Below are positions 12,534 through 18,498 of a stretch of DNA of 18,498 bases, one piece after another (within the stretch, counting starts at the first letter, position 1; each line of letters starts with the position of its first letter). The DNA lies in assembly GCA_050181295.1 (NCBI GenBank), contig JBFXDI010000081.1:1-18498 (forward strand), in the 5' to 3' direction. Under the pieces are notes generated by a model. It had not been told where the DNA came from. It was given only the letters and a program-made list of their open reading frames with translations, and ran no database searches. This DNA comes from JBFXDI01 sp050181295. GTDB taxonomy: Bacteria; Pseudomonadota; Alphaproteobacteria; Rhizobiales; Aestuariivirgaceae. Both the position numbers and the translations under genes were made by a program.

Positions 12534-14069
12534 TCAGAACGCCTTGCGCAGCATGACCGACAGCTCGAGGCTCGCGCTGTTCCAGGCCGTCACCGCCTGC
12601 ACATGCAGCGTCTGGGCCACGGTGCGCGAGAAGACGCGCTTCAGGATGTCTCCCGACGCCACCGTGCCGAGGCTGCTGGCCCCGACCGCCTGCGCCGCCA
12701 CGACGTCGGTTCCACCGCTCGTCGTCCCGATGCGGACGCCGCCCGTCACGGCATTCCCCGCCGTCTCGGCATAGTGGATGGCCTCGATCGCCCAGCCGGC
12801 GGGGATGGAGACGGTCGTGTTGGCCGTCACGGCGCGCAGCCGCTTGACGCCCGGCGACAGCCAGGAGGTGCCATCGGAGCCGAGGAGCGCACCGGCGATG
12901 TCGGAGGAGCCGACATGCTCTCCCGCCGCCACGCTCGGAAGCGCGGTGTTGGCATATTGCCGCGTCACGAAGTGGCGGGCCGCCGTGATGACGGTGTTGG
13001 CGCCGCCGAGTTGGATGCTGCCGTCGGCCGAGATCCGCATCTTCTCGACGGGCGTCGCGCCGGCATTGCTCAGGAGGAACATGAAGCGGCAGCTCAGGGA
13101 GCTCGCGCCTGGCGTGCCGTCCACCGCCACGCGAAGAATGGCGCCGTTGGTCGCCTGAACGCCGTCCATGCCGGCGAAGGAGAAGGCTCCGAGTTCGTCG
13201 CCGTCCTGCACGCTTGCGACGTCCCCGATCGTGCCGCCGCGGCCTTTCAGGAAATAGTATTGCGGGCCGAAGCCGCTCGCGCTGAAGCGGGCGTTGAGGA
13301 ATGCCGCCGCGGGTGCGCTTGTGCCCGCGATCTGCGCCAGCGGCGTGACGACGCTGGTGCTGTTGCGGGTGGAAAGCGGCGCCGTCGGCCCGATCAGCAG
13401 GCGGCCGTGGTCGAGGCGGAGCTGGCCCGTGGTGCGGTCGACGAGGATTGCTCCCGTCCAGGCCGAGCCGTCGGGCGAGACCTTGAGATGGAAATCATCA
13501 TCGCCCGCGAGGCCGAGCTCGGCGCGTCCCGAAAAACCTGTCTGATAGAGGAGCGAGGCCGTGTCGCTTGCGCCCTCCTTGTTGACCTTGAAGCGGATGT
13601 CACCGTCGCCGCCGTCGCCAGCATGGAGCGCGGTATAGAGGATGGCGTTGGAGCGCACCGCCAGCCGGTTGGTCGTATCCGCCGTCGTGCGGACCCCGAG
13701 GAGCGAGAGGTTCTGGAGCTCGCCCAGAAGCGTCGCCACGTCCACCCACAGCCCGCCACGACGCACCAGCAGTCGCCCCTCGTCCTCAACGAAGGCGCAC
13801 CAGCCCTCCTTCGGTGCATGGAAGCCCCAGGCTCCGTCCTCGAAGGCAGCGATCTCGCCCACGTGGCCTGTCCAGTCACCGGTGGGCGAGGCGGCCACGA
13901 TATAGCGGTCGCCTTCTGCAGGCGTGGCAGGCGGCGTGGCGAGGTCGCGGTCCTTCACCGCCAGATGCAGGAGCGTGTCGAGCTTCAGGAGCGCCGCATT
14001 GTGGGTCACGTGCTTCTGGGCTTGCGCAGGCAGGATGAAGGGCAGCGCGAGATGCATTGTCTCAGACAT
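12534..14069 (-). CDS. DUF2793 tail-associated protein
   Basis: A protein of 511 residues with an N-terminal DUF2793 domain (about 1-95), starting LALPFILPAQAQKHVTHNAA and including AEGDRYIVA and GAWGFHAPKEGW. Proteins with this domain are typically encoded just after the GTA giant tail protein in alphaproteobacteria. The rest is Gly-, Ala- and Thr-rich, beta-type sequence with segments such as DGSIQLGG and MRISADGSIQ, reminiscent of phage tail fibre or head-decoration repeats. It probably forms a receptor-binding or peripheral fibre on the particle; this is inferred from context. No catalytic motif is seen. Its start overlaps the gp15-like stop by 8 bases (ATGTCTGA), implying translational coupling. 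Of the tail proteins here it is the best candidate for a host-range determinant. Confidence 0.86.
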   Translation of the reverse strand: MSETMHLALPFILPAQAQKHVTHNAALLKLDTLLHLAVKDRDLATPPATPAEGDRYIVAASPTGDWTGHVGEIAAFEDGAWGFHAPKEGWCAFVEDEGRLLVRRGGLWVDVATLLGELQNLSLLGVRTTADTTNRLAVRSNAILYTALHAGDGGDGDIRFKVNKEGASDTASLLYQTGFSGRAELGLAGDDDFHLKVSPDGSAWTGAILVDRTTGQLRLDHGRLLIGPTAPLSTRNSTSVVTPLAQIAGTSAPAAAFLNARFSASGFGPQYYFLKGRGGTIGDVASVQDGDELGAFSFAGMDGVQATNGAILRVAVDGTPGASSLSCRFMFLLSNAGATPVEKMRISADGSIQLGGANTVITAARHFVTRQYANTALPSVAAGEHVGSSDIAGALLGSDGTSWLSPGVKRLRAVTANTTVSIPAGWAIEAIHYAETAGNAVTGGVRIGTTSGGTDVVAAQAVGASSLGTVASGDILKRVFSRTVAQTLHVQAVTAWNSASLELSVMLRKAF

Positions 14070-17000
14070 GGCGTTCCGCCTCCGTTGCGGCGCCGCGGCC
14101 GTAGACGCGGCTCAGTTGCGCGACCCGGAACCGGATCGTGGAAAGGGGCGCGCCGAAATCGCTCGCCTGCTCGGCGGCGCCGTAAGTGAAGAAGGGCTCC
14201 GTCGTCTCGACGCTCCGCACGACGCTCGCGCCATCGAGAATGTCGAGCGCATAGCGTTCATCGGCCTCGCCAAGCGGCACGTCCACCAGCTCCCAGCTAT
14301 CGCCGCCCATGCGGGTGCGGCGGATCCAACCGAGCGCAATGTCAGTACCGTCGCGGCGCGCGGCTAGGTGGCCCGGTGCGAGCGGCCTGAGGCCGATCCC
14401 CTTCGGGGTGAAGGCGAAGGTCGCGAAGGCCGGATCGGCGATGTCGAGGCGCGAAGGACCCGCGCGGCCCTGCAGCGGCCGCCCGATGGCGCCCGCGCCA
14501 AGGTCGAGCTGCGTCACGGCCGCGTCCAGCATCACGAACTGGGCGCCGCTTGAGCGAACCGCCGCGATCTCAGGATCGGATCCCGCCTGCCCGCGCAGCA
14601 AGCCGCTCAGGAGATAGGTGTTGGACGCCACGAGCTCGGCGCTCTCGAACTGGATCACCTCGAAGCCCCGCGTCTCATCGCCGACCGCCGCCGCGTTGGC
14701 GCCCGCGAGAAACTCCTCGCGGCTCACCGAGGCGAGGGCGCCGAGAAGCAGCCGCACTCGGAGGCGCGCGCGCCGGTCGATGCGACCGAGCGGCCCCTTC
14801 TCGAGCGGGTCGAGCGTCTCTCCCATCACGGCCGGCGCGCTGAGCAGCCGGTTGAGCGTCGGGATTCCGGGCTCGTCCGCATAGACCGCGATCTCGCCCG
14901 GCCAAGGCCTCGCCGCCACCGCGATCCAGGGCGCATGCGGGTTGTCTCCGTCGGTCAGCATCGGCAGGTCGAGCACCAGATGCCGCGGCGGCCCGAAGAC
15001 CGGCGGCGCCTCGATCGTTGCCGCCCGCTCCGGCCCTGACGCCGCGCGGTAGACCGAGGGCTCGCTCGCCCGCGCCTTGACCCTGCGCGCGCGCTCTTCG
15101 CTCACTTCCTCGATCCGGAACCTCGTTAGTCCGCCGCCATGCGGCAGCGTGACGGGGTCGCCCGGCTCGAGCGCGAGCAGGCTCGGCGGCAGCGCGAAGC
15201 TTGCGGTCTCGCGGCCGACCCAAGCCTCGTGCAGCAGCACCTCGGCCCGGGGCTGGGCTGCCCCTTGCGACAGCACGCAGGCCGTCTCCACCACCTCCTC
15301 GCGGAGGCTCGTGCCGTCGAGCTTGCGCGCCTCGACCGCCGCATGGCGATAGTCGGCGTCGCTCTCCTGGTAGCCGAGCTTGACCGCCGTCGGGAGATCC
15401 GTCTCCTGCGCGCGCGTCAGCGTCATGAGCGGGCGGCGCGGGTCGTCCTCGACGAGCCTGTCCGTCTCGAGCGCCAGGGGCGCCCCGGCGCTGCGATGCC
15501 GGAAGGCGATGCGGCCGCCCGTCTCCACCGCGTCGAAGGAGAAGACCGCCGCCAGCGGATCGAGCGCGTCGCGACCCGACACCACGCGGTCGATCACGAA
15601 GCCGTCCGTCACGCCCTCGAGCGTCGTGCTTTCGACATCGGCGAGCCCGTAGGCCTCCGCCACGCTCTTCACCAGCGCATCGAGCGGCGCCGCGCCGAGC
15701 CTGCCGTTCAGCCAATGGCCGGTCCGGTATTTCGGGCCGTCGGACCAGACCTCGCTCAAGGCCGGAAAGACCGGCCAGGGGCGTGCATCCCAGCACCAGA
15801 GGAAGATGCGGGAGGGATCCACCATGCGCCCGCCATAGATCTCCGACAGCGGATCGCGCCCCTCTTCCACACTCCAGTAGCCGAGCAGCGTCTCGACGTA
15901 GCGCCGCTGCATGAAGTCGTCGCGCGTTGCGGCCGAATCCCAGGGCAGCGCGCTTTCGGACGACTGCGGATCGATGAAGGCATTGGGCCGGTTGGTGCCC
16001 TTGTCGACCGCCGGGCAGCCGGCTTCCGTGAACCAGATCGGCTTCGAGCGCGGCGCCCAGGCCGTGGACTCTTCCGCTTCCACGCCGCCCGGCCGGTCGC
16101 GGTGCGCGTTCTCCCACCAGCCTTTGAGGTCCTTGTAGCGGAAGACCCATGGCTTGCCGTGGGCGCCGTCCGTGATGGGCGAACGCACCTGCAGGGCGCG
16201 GTCGCTGTCGCTCGCGTAGAACCAGTCGAACCCCTCCCCGCCCGCGACATTGCTCGCGAGGTAGGCGCGGTCGTGGATCGACGGCACGCCCGCGAGCGCG
16301 TCGAGATGCAGGCTCCCGTCCCGCCAGTCGGAGAGCGGCATGTAGTTGTCGATGCCGACGAAGTCGACATCGGGGGAAGCCCAGAGCGGATCGAGATGGA
16401 AGAACGCATCGCCCGACCCGTCCGTCGGCTGATGACCGAAATACTCCGACCAGTCGGCGGCGTAGGAGACCTTCGCCTCCGGCAGCACCGCCTTCACGTC
16501 GGCTGCGAGCGCGACGAGCGCCGCGACCGCCGGATAGGTTGTTGCGCTGCTCCTGAGGCTCGTCAGGCCCCGCATCTCGCTCCCGATCAGGAACGCCTCG
16601 ACGCCGCCCGCGGCTAAGCAGAGATGCGCGTAATGCAGCACCATGCGGCGGAAGCTCCACTCGGCCGGCCCTGAATAGACCACCTCCTCGCCCGCGAGGG
16701 CGAAGTCGCCGACGGCCGCCGTGCCGAAGAAGGCATCCACCCCCGCCACGATTCCGGCCGACTTGTTCGGCGAGCCGGGTCGTCCGGGCGCCGGGTCGCA
16801 GGTGATGCGGCCCCGCCAGGGATAGGCGGGCTGACCCGCCTCGCCCGTATAGGGGTCGGGCAATGCGTTGCCGGCCGGCACGTCCATCATCAGGAACGGA
16901 TAGAAGGTGACGGCGCGGCCGCGGTCCTTCAGATCCCGGATGGCGGCAATCACGGAGGAATCCGACGGCGTGCCGCCGAAGGCCGGGCGGCCGTCGACGG

Positions 17001-17961
17001 TGGAGACGACCTCGGCCGCGCCGCGGTTCATCCCCGCCACCCGCCATGAGACGGGCGATGTCGTCTTGGCGGAAATCTCGACCTTGGGCCGCACGCTGCA
17101 GTGCCCCACGCGCAGATCGTCCCCGAACCAGGCGACGACCAGCGAGGCCGCCTCGAGGTTGGGGCAGGTCGCGTCGAGCTGGTCCATGGCGAGCGACCAG
17201 TCTGAGGGCGCGCCTGCGACGTGCCGGTTCTCGGACGCCGTCTCGCCCCAGCCGGCGTTGCGCGTCACAGGGCTCGGGTCGTAGCCGAATTCCGTCGTGC
17301 CGGGGATGATGTTCACGGCGGAGATCATCGCCTCGACGTCGTCGAGCTTCCGGAAGAGCTCGAAGGAGAGCTGCGGCAGGCGGTTGCCGAAGCGCTCGAG
17401 CGCCAGGCGCTCGAACACCACATAGGCGAGGCCGCGATAGGCGGGCGCCGCGTCCCCGCCCTCCTTGGCAACGATCAGGCTGTCTGGCTCCTGCTGCTCG
17501 CTCCCTGGATAAAAGCGCCAGGTCACGCCCGAGAGGTCGATCTCCTTGCCGTCCGCCCAGACGCGGCCGATGCGGTCGATCGGCCCCTCGCAAAGGCCCA
17601 CGGCGAAATTCGCGAAATAACTGTACTCGGTCACCTTGGCGGAGGCGCCGCCCATGCCCTTGGCGCCCGCCTTCTCCTTGCGCTTGGAGACCACCTCCTC
17701 GAGGTTCGTCGCCCAGATCACCTGCCCTGCCAGCCGCGCCCGGCCCCAGGCGCGCGGGATCACGCTCCCCTCCGTCGAGCTCATGATGCGCAGATCGTCG
17801 AGGCGCGGGCCCTCGCTCTTGCGGGGTCCCGGCCCGAACAGCGCCTGGTCGATGAAGCTCCCGGCGATGGCGCCGGCGGCGCGGCCGATCATGCCGCCGA
17901 GCGGTCCGCCGAACATACTGCCGACCGCCTGCCCGGCGGCAGAAAGGACGAGTGTGGCCAT
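14062..17961 (-). CDS. GTA baseplate/tail multidomain protein (gp15-like, megatron)
   Basis: A protein of 1299 residues, the size and layout of the GTA gp15 'megatron' protein. The glycine-rich start GGPLGGMIGRAAGAIAGSFI is followed by RGWGRARLAGQ-type tail-hub sequence. A TIM-barrel glycoside-hydrolase-like domain covers about residues 400-740, with GSEMRGLTS near 460 and WFTEAGCPAVDKGTNRPNAF near 647-666. A phage tail-3-like region (about 800-970) and a C-terminal beta-rich region follow. It forms the tail tip and central fibre of the particle and touches the recipient envelope. It starts 18 bases after the gp14-like gene and overlaps DUF2793 by 8 bases. The frame is uninterrupted, indicating that the cluster is under selection. 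The long parallel frame on the same strand is a GC shadow. Confidence 0.95.
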   Translation of the reverse strand: MATLVLSAAGQAVGSMFGGPLGGMIGRAAGAIAGSFIDQALFGPGPRKSEGPRLDDLRIMSSTEGSVIPRAWGRARLAGQVIWATNLEEVVSKRKEKAGAKGMGGASAKVTEYSYFANFAVGLCEGPIDRIGRVWADGKEIDLSGVTWRFYPGSEQQEPDSLIVAKEGGDAAPAYRGLAYVVFERLALERFGNRLPQLSFELFRKLDDVEAMISAVNIIPGTTEFGYDPSPVTRNAGWGETASENRHVAGAPSDWSLAMDQLDATCPNLEAASLVVAWFGDDLRVGHCSVRPKVEISAKTTSPVSWRVAGMNRGAAEVVSTVDGRPAFGGTPSDSSVIAAIRDLKDRGRAVTFYPFLMMDVPAGNALPDPYTGEAGQPAYPWRGRITCDPAPGRPGSPNKSAGIVAGVDAFFGTAAVGDFALAGEEVVYSGPAEWSFRRMVLHYAHLCLAAGGVEAFLIGSEMRGLTSLRSSATTYPAVAALVALAADVKAVLPEAKVSYAADWSEYFGHQPTDGSGDAFFHLDPLWASPDVDFVGIDNYMPLSDWRDGSLHLDALAGVPSIHDRAYLASNVAGGEGFDWFYASDSDRALQVRSPITDGAHGKPWVFRYKDLKGWWENAHRDRPGGVEAEESTAWAPRSKPIWFTEAGCPAVDKGTNRPNAFIDPQSSESALPWDSAATRDDFMQRRYVETLLGYWSVEEGRDPLSEIYGGRMVDPSRIFLWCWDARPWPVFPALSEVWSDGPKYRTGHWLNGRLGAAPLDALVKSVAEAYGLADVESTTLEGVTDGFVIDRVVSGRDALDPLAAVFSFDAVETGGRIAFRHRSAGAPLALETDRLVEDDPRRPLMTLTRAQETDLPTAVKLGYQESDADYRHAAVEARKLDGTSLREEVVETACVLSQGAAQPRAEVLLHEAWVGRETASFALPPSLLALEPGDPVTLPHGGGLTRFRIEEVSEERARRVKARASEPSVYRAASGPERAATIEAPPVFGPPRHLVLDLPMLTDGDNPHAPWIAVAARPWPGEIAVYADEPGIPTLNRLLSAPAVMGETLDPLEKGPLGRIDRRARLRVRLLLGALASVSREEFLAGANAAAVGDETRGFEVIQFESAELVASNTYLLSGLLRGQAGSDPEIAAVRSSGAQFVMLDAAVTQLDLGAGAIGRPLQGRAGPSRLDIADPAFATFAFTPKGIGLRPLAPGHLAARRDGTDIALGWIRRTRMGGDSWELVDVPLGEADERYALDILDGASVVRSVETTEPFFTYGAAEQASDFGAPLSTIRFRVAQLSRVYGRGAATEAERHV

Positions 17962-17979
17962 TGATCCGTATCTGGAATA

Positions 17980-18456
17980 TCAGGCTTCGGGAAACCGGAA
18001 GGCGTGCGAAAGCCGCCGCCGCCACCAGGCCGTCACCGCCACCTCGCACACGGCGGCGCCTTCCTGCGCATGCACCATGGTGCTCCTGGACGTCGCTATC
18101 CCTGCGTGCTTTGCCGGCAGGTGCGCCCGCCAGCGGAAGAGCAGCACGTCGCCCGCGCCCCATTCATCGAACGCGAGCGGCAGCAGATGCCGCATCGCCG
18201 CCTCCGCCAGCCGCTCACGGGTGTCGGCTTCCGCCCAGCCCGGTCCGTAGGGCGGCGCGGCTTCGGGCTCCGCGCCATGCAACGCGCGCCAGACGCCGCG
18301 CACAAGGCCGAGGCAATCGGTGCCCACGCCCTTCACGCTCGCCTGGTGCTGGTAGGGCGTGCCGACCCACCCTCTCGCCTCCGCGACGACGCGCGCGGCG
18401 AAACTGATGGAGGCTTTGGCGAGGTCGCCACCCCCACCCCAACCCTCCCCCCTCAA
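17980..18456 (-). CDS. NlpC/P60 family peptidase (GTA gp14-like), start uncertain
   Basis: The catalytic part of an NlpC/P60 cell-wall peptidase of the GTA/phage type, which cuts peptide bonds in peptidoglycan during particle entry or tail assembly. Visible are GWVGTPYQHQASVKGVGTDC with the nucleophile Cys48 in DCLG, the general-base His117 in AKHAGI, and a third polar site around His129 in MVHA. It directly precedes the giant tail gene, as in other GTA clusters. The family usually begins only a few residues before VVAEAR. No ATG or GTG is found there; the nearest candidate is a TTG at 18456, inside a C-rich/G-rich repeat, and the frame stays open to the window end. The N-terminal stretch MRGEGWGGGG is therefore repeat-encoded and the true start may lie beyond the window. 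Confidence 0.88.
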   Translation of the reverse strand: MRGEGWGGGGDLAKASISFAARVVAEARGWVGTPYQHQASVKGVGTDCLGLVRGVWRALHGAEPEAAPPYGPGWAEADTRERLAEAAMRHLLPLAFDEWGAGDVLLFRWRAHLPAKHAGIATSRSTMVHAQEGAAVCEVAVTAWWRRRLSHAFRFPEA

Positions 18457-18465
18457 GGGGGAGGG
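18431..18465. repeat. second copy of the C-rich/G-rich palindromic repeat
   Basis: CCCTCCCCC (18443-18451) pairs with GGGGGAGGG (18457-18465) across a 5-base loop. The - strand has four consecutive G-runs within 18431-18452, a G-quadruplex motif. Read on the - strand it shares CCCCTTGAGGGGG and the following G-runs with the copy at 6912-6949. It overlaps the apparent start of the gp14-like gene. Confidence 0.75.
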
Positions 18466-18498
18466 AGCAGAAAATGCCCGCTCATCTTGCTTGCGGGT

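Noticed and set aside
12306..14189. Long + strand open frame (627 codons) across the DUF2793 gene
   Set aside because: It is antisense to a protein with clear family features, its translation is Arg/Ala/Gly-rich without domains, and its length is expected from high GC at third positions.
14675..18163. Very long second - strand frame (1162 codons) inside the gp15-like gene
   Set aside because: It lies in a shifted frame of the same strand and spans the gp14/gp15 boundary. The translation is low-complexity Arg/Ala-rich, which marks it as a codon-bias shadow.
11350..18498. Ordinary integrated prophage
   Set aside because: The gene order gp14-like, gp15-like megatron, DUF2793 is that of GTA clusters, and no integrase or attachment repeat is seen. 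The upstream half of the cluster is outside the window, so a related prophage is not fully excluded.

Overview
The window is GC-rich DNA from an alphaproteobacterium, most likely a member of the Hyphomicrobiales (Rhizobiales). Three things point there: the end of a gene transfer agent (GTA) tail cluster, a FeuP/FeuQ-like two-component pair, and the dispersed C-rich/G-rich palindromic repeats common in that order. Genes are tightly packed and often overlap. No stretch longer than about 180 bases lacks a gene.

Positions 1-5751 (+ strand) hold a seven-gene MoxR/Bat-type operon, cut at its 5' end by the window edge. In order it encodes a MoxR AAA+ ATPase, a DUF58 protein, a small DUF4381-like membrane protein, two membrane-anchored von Willebrand A (VWA) proteins with intact MIDAS motifs, a TPR protein and a BatD-like protein. 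Start and stop codons overlap or nearly touch throughout, so the proteins are probably made as one envelope-associated complex. The set resembles both the Bat cluster and the accessory mxaRSACKLD genes of methanol dehydrogenase; no dehydrogenase gene is in view. A GlxA-family regulator (DJ-1/PfpI plus AraC HTH) follows at 5873-6877, with a perfect palindrome in its likely promoter.

Positions 6878-7057 separate the convergent glxA-type and feuQ-like genes and carry three strong hairpins and a G-quadruplex motif. On the - strand lie a PepSY-domain protein gene (10132-10515), a feuP-like response regulator gene and a feuQ-like histidine kinase gene. The first is cut off from the other two by a + strand TacA/TacT-type toxin-antitoxin pair (DUF1778 antitoxin, GNAT toxin) that has its own promoter and palindromes. 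A frameshifted nitroreductase (10591-11261) lies upstream of the PepSY gene.

Positions 11350-18498 (- strand) hold the distal part of a GTA cluster, read from right to left: an NlpC/P60 peptidase (gp14-like), the giant baseplate/tail protein (gp15-like, 1299 aa), a DUF2793 protein, a small coiled-coil/membrane protein resembling XhlA, and an unusual ORF joining a GH19-type endolysin to a two-helix holin-like tail. The tail has its own well-placed ribosome binding site. The last two genes look like a lysis module attached to the GTA structural genes. Palindromic repeats sit between the last two genes and at the 5' end of the gp14-like gene.
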